DNA of 64,000 bases, from positions 47,984-111,983 of the forward strand of contig NZ_QTPP01000027.1 of assembly GCF_003853415.1 (NCBI RefSeq), in the 5' to 3' direction. The notes beneath the pieces were generated by a model. That model saw nothing but the letters and a program-made list of their open reading frames with translations. It ran no database searches and had not been told where the DNA came from. Origin of the DNA: Burkholderia sp. Bp9142 (GTDB lineage: Bacteria > Pseudomonadota > Gammaproteobacteria > Burkholderiales > Burkholderiaceae). Made by a program: the position numbers and the translations under genes. Positions 24,979 to 34,337 of this stretch are shown here, piece after piece. Within the stretch, counting starts at the first letter, position 1. Each line of letters opens with the position of its first letter.

Positions 24979-25791
24979 ATGAATGCGGAATTCGCCGACG
25001 ACGACCTCGTCCGCTTCGACGCGCAAGGCGGTACGCCACTGCCCGCGGCCGATGCCGAAGGATGGCTGGACCACGACGGCGCGCGCATCCGGCACGCGTC
25101 GTTCGGCCACGGCCCGCCGGTCGTGCTGCTGCACGGCGGCCTCGGCCACGGCGGCAACTGGGGTAACCAGGTGCCGGCGCTCGTCGCGGCCGGCTACCGC
25201 GCGATCGTGATCGACAGCCGCGGCCACGGCCGCAGCACGCGCGACGATCGCCCCTATTCCTACGAACGCATGGCCTCCGACGTGCTCGCGGTACTCGATG
25301 CGCTGCGCATCGAGCGCGCGCGCTTCGTCGGCTGGAGCGACGGCGCGTGCGTGTCGCTCGTGCTGGCCGCCCGCGCGCCGCAACGGGCGGCGTGCGTGTT
25401 CTTCTTCGCGTGCAACATGGATCCGGGCGGCACGAAGGAGATGGCGCCGAGCCCGCTGATCGACCGCTGCTTCGCGCGGCACCGCAAGGACTACGCGCGG
25501 CTGTCCGCGACGCCCGGCCAGTTCGATGCGTTCGTTGCGGCCGTCAGCGAAATGATGCGCACGCAACCGGATTACAGCGCGGCCGACCTCGCGGCGATCG
25601 CGGTGCCGGTGGCGATCGTGCAGGGCGAGCACGACGAGTTCATTCGCCCCGAGCATGCGGCGTATCTCGCGCGCACGATTCCGGGCGCGACGCTGACGAT
25701 CCTGCCCGGCGTGAGCCATTTCGCGCCGCTGCAGCGGCCGGCGCGCTTCAACGCCGCGATGCTGGCGTTTCTCGAGCGGTTGCCGGACTGA
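24979..25791 (+). CDS. Alpha/beta hydrolase
   Basis: 270-residue alpha/beta-hydrolase fold protein: oxyanion-loop PPVVLLHGGLGHGGNWG, IVIDSRGHGRS, nucleophile elbow GWSDGA (Ser in G-x-S-x-G), a DEF acid region in GEHDEFIRPEHAAYLA, and catalytic His in LPGVSHFAPLQRP. The triad is complete. The substrate is unknown; the family includes haloperoxidase-like and ester hydrolases. ATG 24979 follows GAAAGGACG. No operon partner is obvious. Confidence 0.88.
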   Translation: MNAEFADDDLVRFDAQGGTPLPAADAEGWLDHDGARIRHASFGHGPPVVLLHGGLGHGGNWGNQVPALVAAGYRAIVIDSRGHGRSTRDDRPYSYERMASDVLAVLDALRIERARFVGWSDGACVSLVLAARAPQRAACVFFFACNMDPGGTKEMAPSPLIDRCFARHRKDYARLSATPGQFDAFVAAVSEMMRTQPDYSAADLAAIAVPVAIVQGEHDEFIRPEHAAYLARTIPGATLTILPGVSHFAPLQRPARFNAAMLAFLERLPD

Positions 25792-25976
25792 CGTCCGCAT
25801 GGCCGGTTCACGCGTCGCATAAGATTTTCTTTAGGCTCGCGCAACATATCATCGATTGTTGACGGGCGGCCGGCAGCGGATAGTCGTGCTTCGACAGGCC
25901 GGCCGCCGCGGCCACCGCGCGGCGCGGCCGGACCAGTTGTTCACACAACCATCAGAAAATCGAAGGAACCGCAACC

Positions 25977-27146
25977 ATGCGATTCAACGCGATACGCATC
26001 GCCGCGACCCTGTTCGTCGCCGCGTGCGCCGCCGCCACGGCCGGCCGCGCGGCCGCCGCCGCAGCCGACGAGATTCACGACACCGTGACCCGCAACGTCG
26101 CGCCGCTGATGAAGCAGTTCGCCATTCCCGGCATGGCGATCGGCATCGTCGCCGATGGCAAGCCTTACGTGTTCGACTACGGTGTGGTGTCGACGCAAAC
26201 CGGCAAGCCGGTGACCGGCGACACGCTGTTCGAGATCGGCTCCGTCAGCAAGACGCTGACCGCGACGCTCGCCGCCGACGCGCAGGAGGGCGGCGAGCTG
26301 TCGCTGTCGGACCCTGCGGCCAAGTACCTGCCCGCGCTGCGGGGCAAGCCGTTCGGCGGCGTGACGCTGCTCGAGCTCGGCACGCACACGCCGGGCGGGA
26401 TGCCGCTGCAGGTGCCCGACAGCATCCGCGACGACGCGGAGCTGATGCGCTATCTCGACGCATGGCGGCCGGCGTACGCGCCGGGCACGCGCCGCACGTA
26501 CTCGAACGTCGCGACCGGGATGTTCGGGCAGCTCACCGCGAAGGCGATGAACCGCGACTTCGCGGCGCTGATGGAACAGCGGCTGTTTCCCGCGCTCGGG
26601 ATGACGCACACCTACATCAACGTGCCCGCCGCGCGGCAGGCCGACTATGCGCAGGGCTATACGCAGGACGGCAAGCCGATCCGGATGACGGGCGGCATGC
26701 TGTGGCAGCCGGCATACGGCGTCAGGACGACGGCGGCGGACCTGTTGCGCTTCGTGCAGGCGAACATGGGGCTCGTCGAAACGGCGCCGCGGCTGCAGCG
26801 CGCGCTCGAACGCACGCATACCGGCTATTTCCGCGCGGGCCCGCTCACGCAGGACCTGATGTGGGAGCAGTATCCGTATCCCGTCGCGCTGCCGACGCTG
26901 CTCGCAGGGAATGCGCCGCCGATGCTTCACGACGCGACGCCCGCGACCGCACTCGAGCCGCCGCTCGCGCCGCGCCCGGACACGTGGATCAACAAGACCG
27001 GCTCGACCAACGGCTTCAGCACCTATGTCGCGTTCGTCCCCGCGAAGCGGATCGCGATCGTGATGCTCGCGAACCGCAGCTTTCCGATCGAGGATCGCGT
27101 GAAGACCGCGTACCGGATCGTCGAGTCGCTGGACGGCAAGCAGTAG
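25977..27146 (+). CDS. Class C beta-lactamase (AmpC-like) / serine hydrolase
   Basis: 389 residues with an export signal (MRFNAIRIAATLFVAACAAATAG). All class C motifs are in place: SVSK (S89 nucleophile, K92), YSN (Y175-N177) and KTG (K340-G342, followed by STNGF). Length and spacing fit AmpC enzymes that hydrolyse beta-lactams in the periplasm. There is no divergent ampR gene, so classical AmpR induction is not supported here. Burkholderia genomes carry several such genes and not all confer resistance, so the substrate spectrum is uncertain. Confidence 0.88.
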   Translation: MRFNAIRIAATLFVAACAAATAGRAAAAAADEIHDTVTRNVAPLMKQFAIPGMAIGIVADGKPYVFDYGVVSTQTGKPVTGDTLFEIGSVSKTLTATLAADAQEGGELSLSDPAAKYLPALRGKPFGGVTLLELGTHTPGGMPLQVPDSIRDDAELMRYLDAWRPAYAPGTRRTYSNVATGMFGQLTAKAMNRDFAALMEQRLFPALGMTHTYINVPAARQADYAQGYTQDGKPIRMTGGMLWQPAYGVRTTAADLLRFVQANMGLVETAPRLQRALERTHTGYFRAGPLTQDLMWEQYPYPVALPTLLAGNAPPMLHDATPATALEPPLAPRPDTWINKTGSTNGFSTYVAFVPAKRIAIVMLANRSFPIEDRVKTAYRIVESLDGKQ

Positions 27147-27316
27147 TGTGGTCGCGCGCGTCGTGCCCGCCCGAACGGAAATGTCTGTGACGGGCGGGCA
27201 ATGCCGGTGAGGGGGCCGCGTGTCACCGGCCGACGGGGGAGAACCGCTCCAGCCATCGTCGGGATGGCATCACGGGCGCCGGCGGACGCGGCAACGCGCG
27301 TCCGCTGCGCCGTTGC

Positions 27317-29353
27317 TCAGGCGAGCGCGGCGTCCGCTGCGTTGGAAGAAGACACGGTGCGCGCGTCGACCGAAGACGCGCCGCCGACCAGACGCCGATA
27401 GCGCGCGAGCGCCCACAGCGGAAAGTACGCGGTATAGCCGTGATACTTCAGGTAGAAGATGCGCGGAAAGCCCGGCGCATTGTGCGACCGGTGCCACCAG
27501 AAGCCGTCGTCCTGCTGCACCGATTGCAGAAATGCGATGCCGCGCATGACCGATTCCGATTCGCCGTCGCCGAACGCCATTTGCGCGAGGAGTGCCCACG
27601 CGGTGCAGTTCGACGTGCTTTCACCCGCATTGGTGCCGGCGAGCGCCGGGTCGATGTAGCTGTCGTTCGTCTCGCCCCAGCCGCCATCCGCGTGCTGACG
27701 GGCGCGCAGCCACGCGAGCGCGCGGGCGATGTACGGCTGCGACGGATCCTCGTCCGCGAGCGCGAGCCCGGCCAGCACGCTCCACGTACCGTACAGGTAG
27801 TTCGTGCCCCAGCGGCCCCACCAGCTGCCGTCGGGTTGCTGCGTGCGCTTCACGTAGTCGATCGCGCGCGCGAGCGACGCGTGGTCGTCCGCGCGCTGCG
27901 TGACGCCGAAGCACAGCAGCACGCGGCCCGACACGTCCTCGGTCGGCGGATCCAGCAGCGCGCCGTGATCGGCGAACGGGATCGCGTTCAGGTACAGGCG
28001 GTCGCAGTCGGCGTCGAAGGCCGCGAAGCCGCCGTTGCGCGACTGCAGCCCGCGCATCCAGTCGAGCGCGCGCGCGACGCGCGCCGCATACGGATGCGAG
28101 CCGTCCGCGTTGCGATGCGTGCGGCCGCGGCGGTCGAGCATCGCGGTGACGACCGCGGTGTCGTCGATGTCGGGGTAGTACAGGTTCGCGTACTGGAACG
28201 CCCAGCCGCCCGGTTGCGTGTCGGCGGGGGCGTTCTCGATCCAGTCGCCGTGCAGGTCGTTCACCTGGCGCTCGGCGAGCCAGTCGTATGCGCGGGCGAT
28301 GCGTGCGTCGAGTTCATCCGGTGCGCCGGCAGGCTCGGCGGTCTCCGGCACGGCTGCGCCGCGCGCCTGCTCGAGCGCCATCGTGCTCCATGCGGTGTCC
28401 CATACCGGCGACAGACACGGCTGACAGTACACGCTGCCGTCGGGCCGCGTGACGAGCAGCTTCTCCAGCGCGTTCTCGCAGTCGCGGCGCAGCGGATGAT
28501 CGTCCGGGTAGCCGAGCACGTCCATCATCTGGTAGCTGTACACGATCGGCGGAAAGATCCCGCCGAGGCCGTCTTCGCCGTTCATGCGCTCCGCGCACCA
28601 CGCCTCGGCGTGCCGGATCGCGCGTTGCCGCAGGCGTTTCGGCAGCAGCGGCTCGACATGGCGCACCACGCGGTCGAGCGCGAGGAACGCGCGGCGCATC
28701 CCGCGCGCGGGCGGGAAGTACTGGCGTTCCTGGTCGGGCGGCGTGACGAACAGCTCGGGGATCGTGACGTTGCGCGGGTTGCGCGCACGGGCCTTCAGCG
28801 AGCACAGCACGAGCAGCGGCACCATCGTCGTGCGCGCCCAGTACGCGACCTTGTACATCGAGATCGGCACCCACTTCGGGAACAGCACGAATTCGATCGG
28901 CATGAATGGCGCCGCGCGCCACGGCACCTGGCCGAACGTCGCGAGCAGGATGCGCGTGAACACGTTCGAGCGCGCCGCGCCGCCGAGCTTCAGGATCGCG
29001 TCGCGCGCGCGGACCATGTGCGGCGCATGCTCGCTGTCGCCGGCGGCCTTCAGCGCGAAGTATGCCTTCACGCTGCACGACACGTCCGGGTCGCCGTCGA
29101 CGTACAGGTCCCACCCGCCATGCGTGTCGAGCCGCTGGATCGCACGCAGGTAGCGCGCCATCCGCTCCTGGCGCGCGTCGTCGATCCTGTCCATGAAATG
29201 CATCATCAGGATGTATTCCGCGGTGATCGTCGCGTCGGATTCGAGTTCGAAACACCAGCTGCCGTCAGGCTGCTGAAGACGCATCAGCGCGTCGCGTCCA
29301 CGGGCGATCGCGGTGTCGAGCGCGGACCAGGAGGAAGGGGCGGGTTTGTTCAT
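27317..29353 (-). CDS. shc: Squalene-hopene cyclase
   Basis: 678 residues, full length for the family. Contains repeated QxxDGSW-type QW motifs (LQQPDGSW near 27-33, TQQPDGSWWGRWG, QHADGGWGE) and the catalytic DIDDTA (395-400) equivalent to DxDDTA that protonates squalene. It cyclises squalene to hopene/hopanol at the inner membrane for hopanoid lipids, which contribute to membrane stability and polymyxin tolerance in Burkholderia. ATG 29353 is used; an in-frame ATG at 29365 (MIRR...) is equally possible as neither has a clear SD. Divergent from a TetR gene with only 64 nt between starts. The other hopanoid genes are not here. Confidence 0.95.
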   Translation of the reverse strand: MNKPAPSSWSALDTAIARGRDALMRLQQPDGSWCFELESDATITAEYILMMHFMDRIDDARQERMARYLRAIQRLDTHGGWDLYVDGDPDVSCSVKAYFALKAAGDSEHAPHMVRARDAILKLGGAARSNVFTRILLATFGQVPWRAAPFMPIEFVLFPKWVPISMYKVAYWARTTMVPLLVLCSLKARARNPRNVTIPELFVTPPDQERQYFPPARGMRRAFLALDRVVRHVEPLLPKRLRQRAIRHAEAWCAERMNGEDGLGGIFPPIVYSYQMMDVLGYPDDHPLRRDCENALEKLLVTRPDGSVYCQPCLSPVWDTAWSTMALEQARGAAVPETAEPAGAPDELDARIARAYDWLAERQVNDLHGDWIENAPADTQPGGWAFQYANLYYPDIDDTAVVTAMLDRRGRTHRNADGSHPYAARVARALDWMRGLQSRNGGFAAFDADCDRLYLNAIPFADHGALLDPPTEDVSGRVLLCFGVTQRADDHASLARAIDYVKRTQQPDGSWWGRWGTNYLYGTWSVLAGLALADEDPSQPYIARALAWLRARQHADGGWGETNDSYIDPALAGTNAGESTSNCTAWALLAQMAFGDGESESVMRGIAFLQSVQQDDGFWWHRSHNAPGFPRIFYLKYHGYTAYFPLWALARYRRLVGGASSVDARTVSSSNAADAALA

Positions 29354-29417
29354 GCGGCGGATCATACCATCCAGCCGGAATGTTTATCTCGAGACCGCGA
29401 GTGCTACCATCGCCCCC

Positions 29418-30128
29418 ATGAAAAAACGCCTCGAATCCACTCCGCGCGACATCTCCATGCCTGCCGACACGGCCGGGCCGGCCGACGCACGGGACGCGCA
29501 CGGGCCCGCGCCCGTCGCCGGCGTGCGGCGGAAAAAGGCGCCGGAGCAGGTGCGTGCGCAGTTGCTGGACGCCGCGTCGGAGATCGCGATACATCAAGGC
29601 GTGGCCGCGTTGACGCTCGACGCGGTCGCCGAGCGCGCGGGCGTGACGAAAGGCGCGCTGCAGTATCACTTCGCGAACAAGCAGGGCTTGCTCGATGCGC
29701 TGTTCGGGCAGGCGACCGAGCGCTTCGCGGCGCAGATGGCCGCGCGCCGGGCGGCCGATTCGCACGGCGACGGCGCGGCGGCGCGCGCGTATCTGCATGC
29801 GGTGCTCGACACCGCGCAGCCGGCCGCGAGCACCGACGTGCTGCGCGTGCTGGTCGCGTCGATGATTACCGAGCAGGAGACGCGCGCGCGCTGGTCGGTG
29901 CCGATGCGCGAGTGGACGCGGCCGGACCCGGTGCCGCTCGAGCAGGCGGCGACGCTGATGATCTGCCGGCTGGCGGCCGACGGGCTCTGGATCTCGGAAC
30001 TGCTCGACAGCGTGGAGATGTCGGCCGAGCTGCGTGCGGAGATCGTCCGGCAGCTGGACCGGATGAGCGCGGGCGAACCGCCGGCGGGTAGGGGCAAGAG
30101 CAAGGGCGCGCGCGGCCGGCGCGGCTGA
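29418..30128 (+). CDS. TetR family regulator
   Basis: 236 residues. After a flexible, proline-rich N-terminal ~40 residues, the TetR HTH lies at about 45-92: RAQLLDAASEIAIHQGVAALTLDAVAERAGVTKGALQYHFANKQGLLDALF. The ligand domain follows (to about 210) and the tail is basic and glycine-rich (AGRGKSKGARGRRG). Divergent from squalene-hopene cyclase across 64 nt, so it probably represses itself and/or shc. No SD is clear before ATG 29418; the leader is extremely short. Confidence 0.9.
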   Translation: MKKRLESTPRDISMPADTAGPADARDAHGPAPVAGVRRKKAPEQVRAQLLDAASEIAIHQGVAALTLDAVAERAGVTKGALQYHFANKQGLLDALFGQATERFAAQMAARRAADSHGDGAAARAYLHAVLDTAQPAASTDVLRVLVASMITEQETRARWSVPMREWTRPDPVPLEQAATLMICRLAADGLWISELLDSVEMSAELRAEIVRQLDRMSAGEPPAGRGKSKGARGRRG

Positions 30129-30134
30129 GCGCGT

Positions 30135-30430
30135 TCAGTCGCCGAACTGCGCGACGAGCTCGGCGATCCGCCTGACGCCCATCTTCGCGAAGATCGCATT
30201 GATCTGGCGGCGCACGGTGTTGATCCGCACGCCGGGGCATGCCGCGTACTCGGCCGGCGTCAGGTGGCCGGCCAGTTCGCGCATCAGCATGGCGCGCGCG
30301 ATCGAGGCCGTGATAGCGGCTCGCGTACGCGTCGGCCCAGCCCGAGCCGTAGCCGGTGAAATGGTATTGGATGCGGTGCGATCGATTCTGGCAAGCATCC
30401 TCAATTTTGATGATGCCGTCGCGACGCGGA
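30135..30430 (-). pseudogene. Broken LuxR-type regulator
   Basis: The frame ending at 30135 gives LTPAEYAACPGVRINTVRRQINAIFAKMGVRRIAELVAQFGD, a LuxR/GerE recognition-helix half, but the first HTH helices are shortened. Immediately upstream the N-terminal-looking text IQYHFTGYGSGWADAYASRYHGLD sits in another frame, with the change near 30300. I interpret this as a LuxR-type gene broken by a frameshift and deletion. The assignment of the N-terminal piece is weaker than that of the HTH piece. Confidence 0.55.
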
Positions 30431-30680
30431 GTGTCTACGATCGGCAACGGAGTGAGGCCGCGGACGAGGCGTGCGCTGCACGACGGTGAAATCGCATCGG
30501 CTGCGCCGTGCGACATTGATCCGACGATATGAACAAAATCGTCGCGCGTGTCGGCGATTGCCTGACACACGACGCGCGTACCGTGACGGGAAAAGAGGAC
30601 GACGTGTCGGGCGAAAAATCCATGCGACGACACACCGACGACGACAGGCCGGATGCCGTGTTACGGGGAGTGGCAATCAC

Positions 30681-30935
30681 ATGCTGACGAGAGACTATGT
30701 GGAGCGCGAGCTCTCTCATATCGAGAGAATGGTCGCGCTGCTGGAAAGCGATGCGGGTACCGGCGCTGCGGCGATGCCGTACGCGATGCGCGTGAGTCGT
30801 CCTGGTTACTGGCGCGAACGGATCGAAGCGCTGCTGGCGATCCCCGGCATGCCGCGCCACGTGCCGATACTCGGCAACGCACTGCTCGCGAAGATCGACG
30901 GGATGGAGTCGCGGCCGGCGACGACGAAGTCCTGA
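30681..30935 (+). CDS. Small hypothetical protein
   Basis: 84 residues, MLTRDYVERELSHIERMVALLESD then PYAMRVSRPGYWRERIEALLAIPGMPRH and ending LLAKIDGMESRPATTKS. Soluble, mainly helical, with an ERMVALLESD amphipathic helix at the front. SD-like GGGGAG lies about 10 nt before ATG 30681. I do not recognise a family. It is 146 nt upstream of pobA on the same strand, but linkage is not implied by spacing. Confidence 0.55.
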   Translation: MLTRDYVERELSHIERMVALLESDAGTGAAAMPYAMRVSRPGYWRERIEALLAIPGMPRHVPILGNALLAKIDGMESRPATTKS

Positions 30936-31081
30936 CCGGGCGAATGCGCGCCGCACATGGCCTGACGCGCACGTCCCGCCTTTATCCATTATCGAGATAG
31001 TCCATATTCCGGATATCGCGTTGCGGGATAGCACGTGCCGCCGCCACACTTGCGCAAAATCAATTCCACCCGGAGACATTC

Positions 31082-32254
31082 ATGCGTACGCAAGTCGGCA
31101 TCATCGGCGCGGGGCCCGCGGGCCTGCTGCTTTCCCATCTTCTTCATCTGCGCGGCATCGAGTCGGTCGTCCTCGAGACGCGCGGACGCGAACAGATCGA
31201 ATCCACCATTCGCGCCGGCGTGCTCGAGCAGGGCACGATGGACGTGCTGGCCGAATCGGGCGTCGGCGACCGGATGAAAGCGGAAGGCGCGCTGCATCAC
31301 GGCTTCGAGCTGGCGTTCGAAGGCAAGCGCCGCCGCATCGATCTGACCGGGCTGACCGGCAAGGCGATTACCGTCTACGCGCAGCACGAGGTGCTGAAGG
31401 ATCTCGTGGCCGCGCGCGTCGCGACCGGCGGCGCGCTGTACTTCAACGTGTCCGGGACGACGATCTCCGGCATCGATACCGACGCGCCGTCGATCCGCTT
31501 CGTGCACGACGGCGTCGAACAGACGCTCGACTGCGATTTCGTGATCGGCTGCGACGGCTCGCAGGGCGTGTCGCGCACGATGATCCCCGCCGCATTGCGG
31601 CAGGACTACGAGCGGGTCTTTCCGTTCGGCTGGTTCGGCATCCTCGTCGAAGCGCCGCCGTCGTCGGACGAGCTGATCTATGCACGCCACGAACGCGGCT
31701 TCGCGCTCGTCAGCACGCGCTCGCCGAACGTGCAGCGCATGTATTTCCAGTGCGACCCGAAGGATTCAGTCGACAACTGGTCCGACGATCGCATCTGGGC
31801 GGAGATGCATGCGCGCGTCGACTCCGCGGACGGCCAGCAGGTCGTGGAAGGGCGGATCTTCCAGAAGAACATCGTCGGCATGCGCAGCTTCGTGTCGACG
31901 ACGATGCAGCACGGCCGCCTGTTCCTCGCCGGCGATGCCGCGCATATCGTGCCGCCGACCGGCGCGAAGGGCCTCAACCTGGCCGTGTCGGACGTGCGCA
32001 TCCTGACGTCCGCATTGCAGGCGTTCTATGACGAAGACAGCACCGACCTGCTCGACGCGTACAGCGAAACCGCGCTGCGCCGGATCTGGCGCGCCGAACA
32101 CTTCTCGTACTGGATGACGCGCATGATGCACCGCCTCGACGACGCGTCGCCGTTCGAGCAGCGTTTGCAGGTCGCGGAGCTCGAGCATGTGACGACGTCG
32201 CGCCCGGCGGCGATGGCGATGGCCGAAAACTACGTCGGCGCAGTCGCGGTCTGA
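31082..32254 (+). CDS. pobA: 4-hydroxybenzoate 3-monooxygenase
   Basis: 390 residues, essentially identical in layout to PobA flavoproteins: FAD-binding GIIGAGPAGLLLSHLL (6-21), IRAGVLEQGTMDVL substrate-side segment, VIGCDGSQGVSR (the DG motif that contacts FAD and NADPH), and LFLAGDAAHIVPPTGAKGLNLAVSDV (second FAD motif). It converts 4-hydroxybenzoate to protocatechuate using NADPH and oxygen in the cytoplasm. GGAGA sits 7 nt before the ATG. It converges with an AraC-type regulator of PobR style; a strong shared hairpin separates them. Protocatechuate cleavage genes are not in this window. Confidence 0.96.
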   Translation: MRTQVGIIGAGPAGLLLSHLLHLRGIESVVLETRGREQIESTIRAGVLEQGTMDVLAESGVGDRMKAEGALHHGFELAFEGKRRRIDLTGLTGKAITVYAQHEVLKDLVAARVATGGALYFNVSGTTISGIDTDAPSIRFVHDGVEQTLDCDFVIGCDGSQGVSRTMIPAALRQDYERVFPFGWFGILVEAPPSSDELIYARHERGFALVSTRSPNVQRMYFQCDPKDSVDNWSDDRIWAEMHARVDSADGQQVVEGRIFQKNIVGMRSFVSTTMQHGRLFLAGDAAHIVPPTGAKGLNLAVSDVRILTSALQAFYDEDSTDLLDAYSETALRRIWRAEHFSYWMTRMMHRLDDASPFEQRLQVAELEHVTTSRPAAMAMAENYVGAVAV

Positions 32255-32278
32255 CGCGGCGCGACGGAGTCGGCGTTC

Positions 32279-32308
32279 CCGGTCGCGGCATCCATGCGCC
32301 GCGACCGG
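32279..32308. terminator. Bidirectional hairpin between pobA and AraC gene
   Basis: Perfect 11-bp stem CCGGTCGCGGC (32279-32289) / GCCGCGACCGG (32298-32308) with an 8-nt loop, between convergent stop codons. No U-tract, but the position supports termination on both strands. Confidence 0.6.
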
Positions 32309-32333
32309 CTCCGCCGTGCGAAACCGGTCTGGC

Positions 32334-33233
32334 TTACGACGGGCCCGGCATCAGGTCGCGATGGGCCGATTCCCGGAACTCGCCCGGCGTCAGGCCGGTC
32401 TGCTTGCGGAAATAGCGGCTGAAATACGCGCTGTCCGCAAAGCCCATCTCGTGCGCGATCTGCTTCACGCTCAGGTTCGAATAAACGAGATCGCGCTGCG
32501 CTTCGCGAATCAGATGCGCATTGACGACGGCCGTCGTCGAGATCCCCAACTCCTCCCGGCAGACGCGCGCAAGCTGCGCGGCCGTCACACCGAGCCGGTC
32601 CGCATAGAATTCCACCGGTCGATGCTCGCGAAAATGTGTGTCGATCAACTCGCGAAAACGCCGCAGCAACCTGCCGCGCCGGTCGGTGCCGGCATGCGAC
32701 GGTGCCGCCGCGAGATCGCTCACGCGCGCGACGTGAACGACCAGCGCCACCAGCAACGCCATCCCGGCTGCGCCGCGGCCGCGTGACGTGCTGCGGAACT
32801 CCTGTTCGAGCAACGCGAACAGCGGCATCAGCATCGCCACGCTCGCGTCCGACCCCTTGACCGGAATCACCGCCGCACGTTGCAGGATCGACAGCGCACC
32901 CGGTGCGGCCGTCTTGACCAGCGTTTCCAGCGCGCGCTGCACGACCGTGATCACGAGACCGTCGATCTGCGGCGAGAACTCGAACGCATGAACCGTCTGC
33001 GCGGGCAGCAGCACGAGGCACGGCGGCGTGAACGTGTGCTTCTCGCTCTCGATCACGACGTGCCCGTGCCCGCCCCGGATGTACAAAATCTGCAATAGCG
33101 CATCGTGACGGTGCGCGGCGATATGCCAGTCGTTCGGCCGGCTGCGCTCCGGTATCCATTCGAAGTTGAACGCGTCGTACCAAGGCGGACGAGCCGATTC
33201 GCCATACAGATCGTAGTTAGGGATTCTCCTCAT
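32334..33233 (-). CDS. AraC family regulator, PobR-like
   Basis: 299 residues. The N-terminal cupin (about 1-150) has HIAAHRHDALLQILYIRGGHGHVVIESEKH and PPCLVLLPAQTVHAFEFSPQIDGLVITV, the pattern of AraC-type regulators of 4-hydroxybenzoate hydroxylase. C-terminal HTH (about 205-290): VEFYADRLGVTAAQLARVCREELGISTTAVVNAHLIREAQRDL and EMGFADSAYFSRYFRKQTGLTPGEFR. It is convergent with pobA but divergent (183 nt) from an SDR-led operon, so it could regulate either or both. Resemblance favours pobA; promoter geometry favours the SDR operon. Confidence 0.88.
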   Translation of the reverse strand: MRRIPNYDLYGESARPPWYDAFNFEWIPERSRPNDWHIAAHRHDALLQILYIRGGHGHVVIESEKHTFTPPCLVLLPAQTVHAFEFSPQIDGLVITVVQRALETLVKTAAPGALSILQRAAVIPVKGSDASVAMLMPLFALLEQEFRSTSRGRGAAGMALLVALVVHVARVSDLAAAPSHAGTDRRGRLLRRFRELIDTHFREHRPVEFYADRLGVTAAQLARVCREELGISTTAVVNAHLIREAQRDLVYSNLSVKQIAHEMGFADSAYFSRYFRKQTGLTPGEFRESAHRDLMPGPS

Positions 33234-33416
33234 GCCGCGCGGCCTCCTGTGTACAAATTGTCCTGTTGCTTGCGGCGTTTGTCCAATTTTCGCGCGATGC
33301 GCGCTTCTATACTTTTCTCATCGACGTAGCGCTTGCAATTAACACATCGCGCGACGTTCGGGCAGCGTGTACCGGATCGATCCGGACATTTCCAGCCTAT
33401 TTCAAAAGGACAACTA

Positions 33417-34253
33417 ATGATATCGCAAGCAGATCATCAGCAGCAGGACTGGCTTCGTCTCGACGGGCAGGTGTGTGTCGTGACGGGGGCGGCGGGCGGC
33501 ATCGGCACGTCGATCGTGGAAGCGTTCGTGGCCGCCGGTGCGCGGGTCGCCCTGCTCGACCGCGACGCGGACAAGACCATTGCGCTCGCCGAGCGGCTGC
33601 GTCCGAGCGGCGGCGACGTCGTCGCAATCGGGTGCGATATCGGCGACGCCGCCAGCGTGACCCAGGCCGCCGAACGCGTGGAACGCGATCTCGGCCCGGC
33701 CGACGTGCTCGTGAACAACGCGGGCCTGTTGCGTGCGGGCGGCATCGAGACCATCGGCCTCGACGCATGGAACGCGATGCTGCAGGTCAATCTCACCGGC
33801 TACATGCTGTGCTCGCAAGCGTTCGGGCGCGCGATGCTCGCGCGCGGCTCGGGCTCGCTGGTGCATGTCGCGTCCATTGCGGCCCGCTACCCGCAGACGC
33901 ATAGCGGCGCGTACAGCGCGAGCAAGGCGGCGGTCGCGATGCTCGCGCGGCAACTGGCGGCGGAGTGGGGGCCGCGCGGCATCCGCAGCAATACCGTGTG
34001 CCCCGGGATGATCCGCACGCCGCTGTCCGAGTCGTTCTATGCGAGCGGCGACATCGAGGCGCGCCGCAGCGCGATGACCGCGAGCCGCCGCATCGGCCGG
34101 CCCGACGACATCGCGAACGTCGTCGCCTTTCTGGCCAGTCCGCGTGCCGCGTATGTGAACGGCGCGGAACTGGTGGTCGACGGCGGACTCGACGCGATGC
34201 TGATGGATCTCGTGCCGCGGCCGGGCTTCGAGGCCGGTGCCGGCGCCAGCTGA
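33417..34253 (+). CDS. Classical short-chain dehydrogenase/reductase
   Basis: 278 residues. TGAAGGIG cofactor motif near residue 24, VNNAG at about 102, Ser of VASIAARYPQTHSGAYSASKAA with the catalytic YSASK, and CPGMIRTPLSE after strand 6; the ending VNGAELVVDGGLDAML is typical. It oxidises or reduces a secondary alcohol/ketone with NAD(P). First gene of a likely operon with an FAD oxidoreductase and a NIPSNAP protein, which points to degradation of a cyclic or aromatic-derived compound. SD AAAAGGA before ATG 33417. Promoter divergent from the AraC gene. Confidence 0.92.
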   Translation: MISQADHQQQDWLRLDGQVCVVTGAAGGIGTSIVEAFVAAGARVALLDRDADKTIALAERLRPSGGDVVAIGCDIGDAASVTQAAERVERDLGPADVLVNNAGLLRAGGIETIGLDAWNAMLQVNLTGYMLCSQAFGRAMLARGSGSLVHVASIAARYPQTHSGAYSASKAAVAMLARQLAAEWGPRGIRSNTVCPGMIRTPLSESFYASGDIEARRSAMTASRRIGRPDDIANVVAFLASPRAAYVNGAELVVDGGLDAMLMDLVPRPGFEAGAGAS

Positions 34254-34337
34254 TTCAACGACGGTGCCGCGCTGCATGCAGGCTCGCCGTGTCAGGCGAC
34301 GCGGCCGCGCGGTGATTCCGTATGGATGGAGGAAGAC

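Noticed and set aside
27440..30091. An 883-codon plus-strand open frame across the cyclase and TetR genes
   Set aside because: It is antisense to squalene-hopene cyclase, whose motifs are unambiguous; the translation is dominated by Arg/Ala/Val typical of shadow frames in high-GC genes and has no domain.
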